Shown here: one piece after another, positions 34,852 to 43,800 of the stretch
How the letters are laid out: every line of letters starts with the position of its first letter
Position numbering within the stretch: the first letter of the stretch is position 1
DNA from: Arthrobacter_E sp044748305
Lineage (GTDB): Bacteria; Actinomycetota; Actinomycetes; Actinomycetales; Micrococcaceae
Assembly: GCF_044748305.1 (NCBI RefSeq)
Contig: NZ_JBIVFT010000010.1
Location: forward strand, 62,001-126,000
DNA: 64,000 nt
Direction: 5' to 3'
Translations under genes and position numbers: made by a program
Notes under the pieces: generated by a model
Seen by the model: only the letters and a program-made list of their open reading frames with translations
Databases searched by the model: none
What the model was told of the DNA's origin: nothing

Positions 34852-35346
34852 ATGGTTCCGAAGGTTTTCCCAGGGCGTTACACCGCGTCTCTGGACGAGA
34901 AGGGCGAACGTGCCGAAGTCACCGTGTTCCTCATCGGCATGCGGGCCAATCGCTGGTGGAAGCTCGGCAGGACCTGGCGGGTCGCGTCCGCGATGCCGCG
35001 CATGCTGGCGCATCTGCAAGGGCATCCCGAGGCGGGGTTGCTGGGATCTCACTCATGGTTCGGGAGAACCACCGTGCTCCTGAGCTATTGGGAGAGTCCG
35101 GAGCACCTCAACCGTTTCGCGGCCGACCGCGATGCGCCTCATCTGGAGCCGTGGCGTCGCTTCATGAAGGAGGCGGCGGGCAGCGGCGACGTCGGAGTCT
35201 GGCATGAGACGTATCGCATCCGCCCTGGCGACTTCGAGACCGTCTACAGCGACATGCCCCGCTTCGGCCTGGCAGGCGCGCTGGGGCACGTCCGTGTGGG
35301 GCGCGGGACTGGAACGGCCCGGGAGCGAATCGCCCACGGCGCTTGA
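34852..35346 (+). CDS. DUF4188 family protein
   Basis: 164 residues. FPGRYTASLDEKGERAEVTV with FLIGMRANRWWKLGRTW, then LLSYWESPEHLNRFAADRDA and GVWHETYRIRPGDFETVYSD match DUF4188, a monooxygenase-like ferredoxin-fold family related to ABM-type and phenylacetaldoxime-dehydratase-like proteins. Catalysis not established. GGAGGAATC lies directly before the ATG. Controlled in all likelihood by the divergent TetR through the palindrome upstream. Confidence 0.82.
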   Translation: MVPKVFPGRYTASLDEKGERAEVTVFLIGMRANRWWKLGRTWRVASAMPRMLAHLQGHPEAGLLGSHSWFGRTTVLLSYWESPEHLNRFAADRDAPHLEPWRRFMKEAAGSGDVGVWHETYRIRPGDFETVYSDMPRFGLAGALGHVRVGRGTGTARERIAHGA

Positions 35347-35384
35347 ATCGAAAGCCGGACGGCCCGAAGCCCGGACGGCCCGCC

Positions 35385-36875
35385 TCAGGCGATGGCGACG
35401 GCGGGCGGTTCCGGCAGCCGCCGGCGCAGTCCCGGCGTCGTGCGCAACTCCCGGACGGCGTCCCGGAGCGCCAGTATCCCGCGTTCGAGCAGCTCGGGAG
35501 GCTGTGTGAAGGGCAGCCGAAGGTGGGAGTCGAAGGCGCCGCCGACTCCGAAGCGCGGGCCCGCGGCGAGTCGCACCCCGCGCGGTGCGGTCAGCATGGT
35601 CAGGGCTGAACTGCTGAGCGTTTCAGCGGATGACCGCGCGGAGCGGGGGAGTGCGCACCAGAGCGAAAGCCCGCCCTCGGGCAGAGTGAAGCGCCAATCG
35701 GGGAGATGCTCCCGAAGCAGTCCGGTCAGGACGTCGCGCTGTTCCCGCAATTCCACGAGTCGTTCCGGAAGTCCCACGAGATCTCGCTGAAGCACATGGC
35801 GAGCCGCCAGTTGTTCGGCCACCGGGCCTCCCAGATCGAGTGCCGTCCGGGCCTGACTCATCCGTCGGATGTTCTCAGTGCTGGACCGTGCCCAGCCGAT
35901 CCGCAGACCTCCCCAATGGGTCTTGCTGAGCGAACCGATCGTCACCACGCCGGGCGCGAAGGAACCGAGATGCGCGGGCGCGGCGCCGTCGAAGCCGATG
36001 GCCCGCAGCGTCTCATCCGCGATCAGCACCGTTCCGGAGGCGGATGCCGCCCGGGCCACGCGGCGTCGTTGTTCCACCGGCATGAGCCGTCCTGTCGGAT
36101 TGTGGAAGTCGGGGATCAGATACGCCACGGCCGGGCGGTGCCGGGCGAGTGCGGTTTCGAGGGCCTCGGTGTCCCAGGGGCCGTCCTCGGGGAACGCGAT
36201 CGGAACCGCCTTGCAGCCGTGCGCGGCGATCGCGTCGAAAGCGTGCGGGTAGCTGGGGTGCTCGATGACGGCTCGCTGTCCCGGTGAAGTGAAGGCTGAA
36301 AGGGCGAGGGACATGGCCTGCTGCGCGCCCGCTGTGACCATGACCTGGTCCACCGTGGTGGGCAGGCCCTCGGCGGTGAAGCGCGCCGCGATCGCCTCCC
36401 GGAGTTCGGGCAGGCCGACGGAGTCGTAGCCGAAGCCGGGCAACAGGGCGGGCAGTTCACTCAGGGCCGCGGTGTACGCCTGGTGTACCACCGCCCCGTT
36501 CGCAGGCAGGCAGGCGTACGCGAAGTCGACCACGCCGTCCGGTGCCCGCAAGCCCGCCGCGTAGTTCTGCCTTAGAGTCAGGAGCTCCAGATCACGGGTT
36601 TGGCTCGGGATGCAGCTGCGGGCCCGGGTGCCTTGGCCGGCTGAGAGGAAGCCCTCCTCGCGCAGTTCGTTGTAGGCCGTGGTGACGGTGGTGCGGCTGA
36701 CCCCCAGTGCCACTGCGAGAGCGCGTTCGCTGGGCAATGACGAGTCGAGAGGGAGGCGTCCGTCCAGGATCAGCAGGCGGACGACGTCGGCCAGCTCCCG
36801 GTAGACGGGCGCCGCGCCACGGCGCCACTCGCCGAGGAGCCGGACGAAGGCGGTTCCCGAAGTGGCCTGGTTCAT
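35385..36875 (-). CDS. MocR-family regulator (GntR HTH + aminotransferase domain), YczR-like
   Basis: 496 residues. N-terminal GntR winged helix (YRELADVVRLLILDGRLPLD, LPSERALAVALGVSRTTVTT) joined to a fold-type I PLP aminotransferase domain. Visible aminotransferase sites are YLIPDFHNPTGRLMP, the segment GSLSKTHWGGLRIGWAR with the PLP-binding lysine, and ADETLRAIGF. The next gene, divergent, is a YczE-like membrane protein: the YczR-YczE pair is a recognised MocR subgroup. A 29-bp operator lies in the 60-bp gap. Start ATG 36875 (TTG 36878 also in frame). Confidence 0.88.
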   Translation of the reverse strand: MNQATSGTAFVRLLGEWRRGAAPVYRELADVVRLLILDGRLPLDSSLPSERALAVALGVSRTTVTTAYNELREEGFLSAGQGTRARSCIPSQTRDLELLTLRQNYAAGLRAPDGVVDFAYACLPANGAVVHQAYTAALSELPALLPGFGYDSVGLPELREAIAARFTAEGLPTTVDQVMVTAGAQQAMSLALSAFTSPGQRAVIEHPSYPHAFDAIAAHGCKAVPIAFPEDGPWDTEALETALARHRPAVAYLIPDFHNPTGRLMPVEQRRRVARAASASGTVLIADETLRAIGFDGAAPAHLGSFAPGVVTIGSLSKTHWGGLRIGWARSSTENIRRMSQARTALDLGGPVAEQLAARHVLQRDLVGLPERLVELREQRDVLTGLLREHLPDWRFTLPEGGLSLWCALPRSARSSAETLSSSALTMLTAPRGVRLAAGPRFGVGGAFDSHLRLPFTQPPELLERGILALRDAVRELRTTPGLRRRLPEPPAVAIA

Positions 36876-36889
36876 CAAGCCAGTATCTC

Positions 36890-36918
36890 AAAGTGGCTAT
36901 GTTTTTCATAGCCACTTT
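36890..36918. promoter_or_regulatory. Operator between MocR/YczR and yczE-like genes
   Basis: AAAGTGGCTATG-ttttt-CATAGCCACTTT: perfect 12-bp arms and a five-base T spacer. It is 15 bp from the MocR start and 18 bp from the yczE-like start, so one bound dimer could control both genes. Confidence 0.85.
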
Positions 36919-36935
36919 TCTGCGAATGTTGGGTC

Positions 36936-37577
36936 ATGATGTTCCGCAGAATCTCCCAATTGCTCGCTGGCCTGGCCCTCTACGGCTTCTCCATCGCCCT
37001 GTTCATCCGGGCCGGGCTGGGAACGTCTCCCTGGGACATCCTGCATCAGGGCGTCGCCCGCCTGAGCGGGATCAGCACGGGAGTGGTCATCATCGTGCTG
37101 AGCTTCCTGATCCTGCTGCTGTGGATCCCGTTGCGGCAGAAGCCAGGCTGGGGCACGCTCGCCAATGCCGTGCTGGTGGGGCTGTTCGTGGATCTGTCCA
37201 TGCCGCTCATTCCGAGGGTCGAGGGCCTCGTCTGGCAGATCGTGTTCCTGCTCGCGGCCGTGCTCTTGAACGCCGTGGCCACGGCCTGCTACATCGCGGC
37301 CTCCTTCGGACCCGGAGCCCGGGACGGTCTCATGACCGGGCTGGCGCGCCGCACGGGCTGGTCCTTGCGTCTGTGCCGGACGCTCATCGAAGTGACCGTG
37401 GCCGCCATCGGCTGGTCCTTGGGTGGCGTGCTCGGGGTGGGGACCGTGGCCTACGCGCTGTGCATCGGGCCCCTGGTCCAGTGGCTCATGCCGTTCTTCG
37501 CGATCCCGGGCGTGCGCCGCGGTGGTGCCGGGGTGGAAGTGCCCGCCGCCGAGCGCTCCCCATCGACTGCTCCGTAA
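36936..37577 (+). CDS. YczE/YitT-family integral membrane protein
   Basis: 213 residues with five hydrophobic segments. FSIALFIRAGLGTSPWDILH, QGVARLSGISTGVVIIVLSF, YIAASFGPGARDGLMTGLAR and RTGWSLRLCRTLIEVTVAA are typical of YczE-like proteins; transport is suspected but unproven. Divergent from its presumed regulator, the MocR protein. Its last six codons and stop lie inside copy 2 of the dispersed palindromic element (37561-37622), so the natural C terminus was probably altered or supplied by that element. Confidence 0.85.
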   Translation: MMFRRISQLLAGLALYGFSIALFIRAGLGTSPWDILHQGVARLSGISTGVVIIVLSFLILLLWIPLRQKPGWGTLANAVLVGLFVDLSMPLIPRVEGLVWQIVFLLAAVLLNAVATACYIAASFGPGARDGLMTGLARRTGWSLRLCRTLIEVTVAAIGWSLGGVLGVGTVAYALCIGPLVQWLMPFFAIPGVRRGGAGVEVPAAERSPSTAP

Positions 37578-37622
37578 ACGTCCTTTTCGGGCCTCAAAAC
37601 GACAGCTGCGGAGCAATCGATG
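37561..37622. repeat. Dispersed palindromic element, copy 2 (imperfect)
   Basis: Same size (28 + 6 + 28) and outer sequence CATCGACTGCTCCG as copy 1 at 32748. Right arms agree at about 24 of 28 bases, left arms at 22 of 28. The arms of this copy no longer pair fully in the middle. It overlaps the 3' end of the yczE-like gene and ends 15 bases before the stop of the convergent MBL gene. Confidence 0.88.
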
Positions 37623-37636
37623 GGGAAGGGCATGGC

Positions 37637-38266
37637 TCAGTGACCCCGGTCGATCCATTCCTGGAGCTGGGGAGCCTCCGCGCCGATGGTGGTGGAGTCA
37701 CCGTGTCCGGTGTTCACCACCGTCTCCGGGGGCAAGGTGAGGAGGCGCTCCCGGATGGATTCGATGATGGTCGGGAAGTCGCTGAAGGAGCGTCCTGTCG
37801 CACCGGGCCCGCCCTGGAACAGGGTGTCACCGGTGAAGACGACGCCGAGCCCGGGAGCATGGAAACTGACGGATCCGGGGGAGTGCCCGGGGGTGTGAAG
37901 CGCCGCCAATTCAGTGCCTGCCACCTCGAAGCGCTGGCCGTCCGCGATGTCCGCATCGGGACGGGTGTCCGGATACACGTCCTCCCAGAGCATCCGGTCC
38001 GCCGGATTCAGATGGACCGGGGCGCCCACCCGGGACGCGAAAGCCCGGGCATGGCGGATGTGGTCGTCGTGACCGTGGGTGAGCAGGACGGCCCGCACCG
38101 TGCGTCCGGCCACTGCTGAGACGATCGCCTCGGGGTCGTGCGCCGGGTCGATCACCACGACCTCGGTGTCGTCGCCCACGATCCACACATTGTTGTCCAC
38201 TTCCCAGGTTCCTCCGTCGAGGGAGAACGTGCCGGAGGTGACGAGCCGTTCGATCCGCGCGGCCAT
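37637..38266 (-). CDS. MBL-fold hydrolase linked to mycothiol-dependent formaldehyde oxidation
   Basis: 209 residues of the metallo-beta-lactamase fold with metal motif LLTHGHDDHIRHAR, a later His in LHTPGHSPGSVS, Asp in VFTGDTLFQGGPG and His in VVNTGHGDSTTIG. It follows the S-(hydroxymethyl)mycothiol dehydrogenase gene with a one-base overlap (TGATG). In mycobacteria the same order is mscR followed by an MBL protein. The likely role is to release formate or sulfur-bound product from a mycothiol thioester; the reaction itself is inferred. Confidence 0.87.
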   Translation of the reverse strand: MAARIERLVTSGTFSLDGGTWEVDNNVWIVGDDTEVVVIDPAHDPEAIVSAVAGRTVRAVLLTHGHDDHIRHARAFASRVGAPVHLNPADRMLWEDVYPDTRPDADIADGQRFEVAGTELAALHTPGHSPGSVSFHAPGLGVVFTGDTLFQGGPGATGRSFSDFPTIIESIRERLLTLPPETVVNTGHGDSTTIGAEAPQLQEWIDRGH

Positions 38267-39378
38267 CAGCGCGCCACCGCCCCGGTGATCTCGACGACGG
38301 AACGCAGGACCTCGCCGCGGTGCATCTTCTCGAAAGCGGCTTCCACGTCTCCCAGGCCGATGCGTTCGGAAACGAAGGCGTCCAGTGGGAGACGGCCGAG
38401 GCGGTACTGGTCCACCAGCATGGGGAAGTCCCGGCTCGGCAGGCAGTCGCCGTACCAGGAGGACTTCAGCGAACCTCCCCGCCCGAACACGTCGAGCAGC
38501 GGAAGGTCCAGGGTCATCTCAGGCGTCGGCACGCCCACCAGAACGACGCGTCCGGCGAGGTCGCGCGCGTAGAACGCCTCCTTGTAGGTCTCCGGGCGGC
38601 CGACCGCATCGATGACGACGTCGGCGCCGAAGCCACCGGTGAGCGCGCGGATCGCCTCCACCACGTCCTCCGGACCGGAAACCACACCGTGGGTCGCCCC
38701 CAGCGTCTTGGCGAGTTCGACCTTGGCGGGGTCGCGGTCGACGGCGATGATCGTCGTCGCGCCGGCGAGCTTCGCCCCGGCGATCGCGGCATTGCCCACG
38801 CCGCCGCAGCCGATGACCGCCACCGACTCCCCGCGCTTGACCTCTCCGGTGTTCATGGCGGCGCCGATGCCGGCCATGATGCCGCAGCCGAGGAGGCCGA
38901 CGGCGGCCGGATCGACGTCGTCGTCGATCTTCGTGCACTGGCCGGCGGCGACCAGGGTCTTCTCCGCGAAGGAGCCGATGCCGAGCGCGGGGGAGAGCGG
39001 CGTGCCGTCCTTCAGAGTCATCTTCTGCGTGGCGTTGTGCGTGGCGAAACAGTACTGCGGCTGGCCCTTGGCGCACGCGCGGCAGTTCCCGCAGACGGCC
39101 CGCCAGTTGAGGATGACGCGGTCCCCGACTGCCAGGTCCGTGACGTCCGGGCCGACGGCGCTGACGACCGCGGTGGATTCGTGACCGAGCAGATAGGGGT
39201 ACTCGTTGCCGATCCCCCCGAGCTTGTAGTGCAGATCCGTGTGGCAGACACCGCAGCTCAGGACATCCACCAGGGCTTCCCCGGGGCCGGGTTCGGGGAC
39301 CAGGATGGTCTCGAGGGTGGCGGGCGCGCCTTTCGCCTTGACGACGACGGCCTGGACTTCGTGGACGGCTGCGGTCAT
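38266..39378 (-). CDS. mscR: S-(hydroxymethyl)mycothiol dehydrogenase
   Basis: Zinc-dependent alcohol dehydrogenase family, 370 residues; oxidises the formaldehyde-mycothiol adduct with NAD to formylmycothiol. The catalytic zinc region LSCGVCHTDLHYKLGGIGNE, GHESTAVV, the structural zinc cysteines in CGNCRACAKGQPQYC, and the Rossmann motif GCGGVGNAAIAGA are visible. It carries the extended sequence FATHNATQKMTLKDGTPLSP seen in mycothiol-type enzymes. GGAGGT lies five bases before ATG 39378. Translationally coupled to the MBL gene downstream. Mycothiol dependence is a family-based assignment. Confidence 0.9.
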   Translation of the reverse strand: MTAAVHEVQAVVVKAKGAPATLETILVPEPGPGEALVDVLSCGVCHTDLHYKLGGIGNEYPYLLGHESTAVVSAVGPDVTDLAVGDRVILNWRAVCGNCRACAKGQPQYCFATHNATQKMTLKDGTPLSPALGIGSFAEKTLVAAGQCTKIDDDVDPAAVGLLGCGIMAGIGAAMNTGEVKRGESVAVIGCGGVGNAAIAGAKLAGATTIIAVDRDPAKVELAKTLGATHGVVSGPEDVVEAIRALTGGFGADVVIDAVGRPETYKEAFYARDLAGRVVLVGVPTPEMTLDLPLLDVFGRGGSLKSSWYGDCLPSRDFPMLVDQYRLGRLPLDAFVSERIGLGDVEAAFEKMHRGEVLRSVVEITGAVAR

Positions 39379-39415
39379 GAAACTACCTCCAGTGATATAT
39401 CTAAGTTCTGCCAGC

Positions 39416-39940
39416 CTACGCGGCGTGGTCCGGGCTGTCAGGGCGTCGTGCGTCGATCTCGTGCAAGTACGCGGCATTGCCCCGGATCGCGGCCTCGTAG
39501 CGAAGCAGTTCGGGTGTTCGGAGATGGTCTGCGAACAGTTCCAGGGCGGAGGCCAGTGCGGCGTCGTGACGGCCCTGGGCATGCAGGGTGAGCAGTGCGA
39601 AGATCCCTAGTGAGACGGAGTCCGGGAACCGCTCCCGGGCCACGCCGAAGACCCTCTCCGACTCCTCCAGACGGCCCAGGTTCCGCAGAGTGCTGCCGTA
39701 CTGGAGGAAGCACTTACGGAGCGTCTCACCGTCCAGACCGGCGGCGAGGGCCCGCTCATAGAAACCGGCGGCGGTTTCCTCCTCGCCGGCCGTGTCGTGT
39801 GCGCCGCCCACGTGATACAGCACCAGTGCTTCGTCCGGATACTCCGCCAGGACCTGACGATACGCGTCGATGGTGGGCTGCATGTTCTCGCGGTCCCGGG
39901 CCGCGAAGATCGCGTCGAGCCGTTGTTCCAGTTCCTGCAT
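39416..39940 (-). CDS. Tetratricopeptide-repeat protein
   Basis: 174 residues, all helical. TPR-like helix pairs: MQPTIDAYRQVLAEYPDEAL, ETAAGFYERALAAGLDGETL, GSTLRNLGRLEESERVFGVA and FALLTLHAQGRHDAALASAL. Such proteins act as interaction scaffolds. ATG 39940 is five bases beyond the stop of the DNA glycosylase gene, so it is the third gene of an lhr-nei2-TPR operon. No specific partner can be named. Confidence 0.8.
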   Translation of the reverse strand: MQELEQRLDAIFAARDRENMQPTIDAYRQVLAEYPDEALVLYHVGGAHDTAGEEETAAGFYERALAAGLDGETLRKCFLQYGSTLRNLGRLEESERVFGVARERFPDSVSLGIFALLTLHAQGRHDAALASALELFADHLRTPELLRYEAAIRGNAAYLHEIDARRPDSPDHAA

Positions 39941-39945
39941 GGCTC

Positions 39946-40833
39946 CTACTTTCGTTTCGGGGAATCGCCGGGGAATTGCTGACAGCGCGGACAGAAGTAG
40001 ACGGCGCGATCCTGGGCTGCTCTCCCCGCGGATCCCGGCTCGCTCAGCGTCTCCTGCCGGATCGGGGTCCGGCAGCGCAGGCACGGCTGGCGGGTACGCC
40101 CGTACACGAAGAAGCGCGGCCAGAGGCCGCCGGAGGACGGACGGCCCAGGGGCTCCGATGGCGTGGTGCGGCGGCCGGGGTGGTCCCGGTTGAGGTCGAG
40201 CAGACGGAACGCTTCAGCGACGACGCCGGCCGCGTCCAGACGGGCGGGCGGCAAGCTCAAGGCGCGCACCGGGGCGGCCGGATGCAGGCCGGCCAGGAAA
40301 CACAGTTCGTTGCGGTAGATGTTGCCGATCCCGGCCATGACGCGCTGGTCCAGCAGGGCCAGACCGATGGGCCGGGACGGGTCCGACACGAGGTTCGCTT
40401 CCGCCTGCGCCGGGTCCCATCCCGGGCCGAGCAGATCGGGTCCGAGGTGTCCGACCACGCGGGGCTCCTCCTGGGTGGGCAGGACCTCCAGTACGCCCAG
40501 GGAGAACCCGACCGCCGTCCCGTCCTGGACCGTCAGCACGCAGCGGGCCGTGTGGCCGGGTCGTTTCCAGCGCGCACCGGGACCGTAGATCTCCCAATGT
40601 CCTTCCATCTTCAAGTGCGAATGGATGGTCAGCGGTGGACGCGGGGTTCCAGCGGGCGGGACGAGCCGGTGAAGGAGGTGCTTGCCCCGCGAGACGACTT
40701 CTTCCGTGTGCCAGCCCGCCAGATCCAGAGTGGCGTGCCGGGGGATGCGGAAGTCACTGGAGAGCAGTGCTTTCCCGGCCAGGAAACCGTGCAGCAAGGA
40801 GGCCTGCTGCCAGAGGGAGTCGCCTTCAGGCAC
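39946..40833 (-). CDS. nei2: Fpg/Nei-family DNA glycosylase (Nei2-like)
   Basis: 295 residues. Bifunctional base-excision enzyme: the N terminus MPEGDSLWQQ carries the catalytic Pro2 and Glu3, SRGKHLLHRL the conserved lysine, IHSHLKMEGHWEIYG the beta-sandwich, and VMAGIGNIYRNELCFLAG the helix-two-turns-helix. The C-terminal zinc finger is C-x2-C (CLRCRTPI) with FCPRCQQ. Removes oxidised pyrimidines by family. It overlaps the end of the lhr helicase gene by eight bases, a conserved actinobacterial pairing. Confidence 0.9.
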   Translation of the reverse strand: MPEGDSLWQQASLLHGFLAGKALLSSDFRIPRHATLDLAGWHTEEVVSRGKHLLHRLVPPAGTPRPPLTIHSHLKMEGHWEIYGPGARWKRPGHTARCVLTVQDGTAVGFSLGVLEVLPTQEEPRVVGHLGPDLLGPGWDPAQAEANLVSDPSRPIGLALLDQRVMAGIGNIYRNELCFLAGLHPAAPVRALSLPPARLDAAGVVAEAFRLLDLNRDHPGRRTTPSEPLGRPSSGGLWPRFFVYGRTRQPCLRCRTPIRQETLSEPGSAGRAAQDRAVYFCPRCQQFPGDSPKRK

Positions 40834-43800
40834 GGAGCCTCACCCCGCGGGGTGTCGAGTACGCGCCGGCCTCCAGCAGTGCGGCTGCGAGCGGGGTGCC
40901 GAGAAGGTCCTGGCCGTTGACCTTCTCCATGGCGAGGCGGTCCACGGCTCCACGGCGCACGGTGGCGACCAGGGATGCCGCGGATTCGGCGAGCAGTACC
41001 TCGTCCTGTGTGAAACTCAGCAGGGTCTTGCCTCCACGTTCGATGTAGATCACGAGCCTGCCGTCCACCAGTACCACCAGGGCTCCGGCCTTGCGTCCTG
41101 GCCGGTGTCCTCCCGACGCGCCGTCCAGGAGCGGCCACGGCAGTGCTGCGCCATAAGGGTTGGCGGGGTCCGTCGCCGCCAGGGTCACCGTGCTGTGCAC
41201 TCGGTCCTCGGGCGCCCGGGCGGCTCCGTCCTCGGCGAAGGAGCGGAGCCGGTCCACCGTGGCGGGAACGGAGAACTGCGCTGCGCCGAGCTTCTCGATG
41301 AAGTAGCCGCGGCGGGTTCTTCCGCTTTCCTCCAATTTGCTCAGCACCTTGTAGAGCAGCGCGAAACCGCCGGGGACCTGCTCGGACATGACGGAGCCTC
41401 GGGTCAGCACCCCGTAACGGTCCAGCAGGAGCTCGGCCAGCGCATGTGCCCTGACCGTTGGGTCCAGGGGTTGCCGCAGCACCGCTGACCATCGGCCCAC
41501 ACCCAGCGGCGGGGTCGAACCGAGCGTGGCGGCCTCCATGCCTGAACCGAGCCCGGCACCGGGGAAGGTGTGGCTGCTTCCGAGCCGGGGCCGTCTCAGA
41601 GACCGGGCCCGCGAAGGCCGTGGCGTCTGCTTGTGCGCGGTCCCGCCACCGGACAGCAGCGCCCTGACAGGGGCGAAAGTGTCCCCGGTGGCGCGGCCGG
41701 CCCAGACGAGTCCCCACAGCTCGGCCAGCATCTCCTCGTCGGTCAGGACCGCGTCCATTCCCCCGGCGCTCTCCTTGAGCGGCCGGAAGAAGAACGCCCC
41801 GCCGCCGTCCAGCTGCTCCAGGATCCTTTGCTGAGCGGCGCTCGGTGCGAAGTCCTCATCCGGTGTCAGGGTCAGAGCCGCCGACTCGGCCAGATGAAGG
41901 CTCACCCACCCGTCGTTGCCGGGCAGCGATGAAGTCCCGGTCCAGAGCACCTCACCGCCTGCCATGAGCTCGTCCAGGAGCGTGGGCGAGTAGTCCCGCA
42001 CACGCGACGGCAAGACGAGGGTCTCCCAGGCGGATGCCGGAACCGGCACTCCGCTGAGCTGGTCCACCACCGTGAGTACCCCGTCCAGACCCTTGAGCTG
42101 GGCAGGGCTCCGGGAGGTTCCCACGTTCTGCCAGATCGGCAGGAAACGGCCGAAAGCGGAGGCATCGACCGGTTCTACTTCGGCCCGCAGCGCTGCCAGG
42201 GAACGACGGCGGAGCCTGCGCAGCACCTCGGCATCGCACCACTCCTGCCCGCCCACGAGTCCGGGCTGTGCCGTGCTCTCGGGCTGCGGGATGCCACCGA
42301 TCTCGGCGCTGGTGCCGGCTTCGGTGGGATGGGGCCGGAACTCGCCCTCCACGATCCTGCCGTCGGAGGTGAGCCGCTTGAGGACTGAGAGGACGACGGC
42401 CGTGCCGAGACCCAGACGGGTGGCGAGTTCCGACGTCGTGAAAGGTGCGTGCGTGCGGGCGTAACGGGCCACCAGATCGCCGAGCGGATCCGCCACCGGT
42501 TCCAGGAACGCCAAGGGGACGCCCATGGGGAGTGGGACGCCCAGGCCGTCGCGCAGACGTGCCGCGTCCTCGACGGCGGCGAATCGCTCGACGCCCTGAA
42601 GGTTCACGCGCAATGCCCGGCCTGCAGACACCAACTCGGCCGCGTGGTCGGGTGCGCCGAGGGGTTCTTCCAGGCGTGCCGCGAGTTCTTCCACGCTGAG
42701 CGGCCCGAGGAGGCGCAGCAGATCCGCGCTGCCTTCCACTCCGCGGAGTTTGCGGTCCGGGGCCAAGCGCTGCAGTTCCAACTCGGTCTGCTCCACGACC
42801 GCCGGGTCCAGGAGTTCCCGCAGTTCCACTCTGCCCAGCAACTCGTTCAGCAGGCCGGAGTCCAGGGAGAGCGCGGCCGCGCGGCGTTCGGCCAGCGGCG
42901 AGTCGCCCTCGTAGAGGAACTGGGCCACGTAGCCGAACAGCAGGCTGCGGGCGAAGGGCGAAGGCTGCGCCGTGGTGGTCTCGGAGATCTGGATCTCACG
43001 GCGCTGAATACGCCCGGCGAGGTCCTGAAGGGAGGGCAGGTCGTAGACGTCCTGGAGGCACTCGCGCACGGTCTCCAGGACGATGGGGAACTGGGGGTAC
43101 TTCTTGGCGACGTCCAAGAGCTGGGCCGCGCGCTGCCGTTGCTGCCAGAGCGGCTGGCGCTTGCCCGGGGTCTGCCGGGGGAGGAGGAGAGCACGCGCCG
43201 CACATTCCCGGAACCGCGAAGCGAACAGTGCGCTCCCGCCCACCTCCTCCGTGACGATCCGTTCAAGTTCCTCGGGCTCGAAGAGGAACAGCTCGGCTCC
43301 AGGAGGCTCGTCCTCCATGAGGGGGACCCGCAGCACGATGCCGTCGTCCGCCGCCATGACGGAACCGTCCAGGCCGTAGCGTTCCTGGAGCCTGCGTCCG
43401 ACGGCCAGCGCCCAGGGTGAGTGCACGGGCATGCCGAAGGGACTGTGCAGGACCACGCGCCAATCGCCCAGCTCATCGTGGAAGCGCTCCACCAGGAGCG
43501 CCTTGTCGTTCGGGACCACGGTGGTGGACTGCTGCTGTTCCCGCAAATACGCAACGAGGTTGCCCGCTGCGAAAGGATCCAGGCCGATGCCCTCACAGCG
43601 GGCGACCGCCTGGTCCGTGTCCGCTCCGGACAGCTCCCGGACGAAGGCCCCGAGCGCCTGGCCCAATTCGAGAGGACGGCCCAGGGAATCCCCTTTCCAG
43701 AAGGGGAGCTTCCCCGGCTGACCGAAGGCGGGGGTCACCAGGACGCGATCGAAGGTGATGTCCTCGATCCGCCAGCTCGTGGCACCAAGGGCGAACACAT

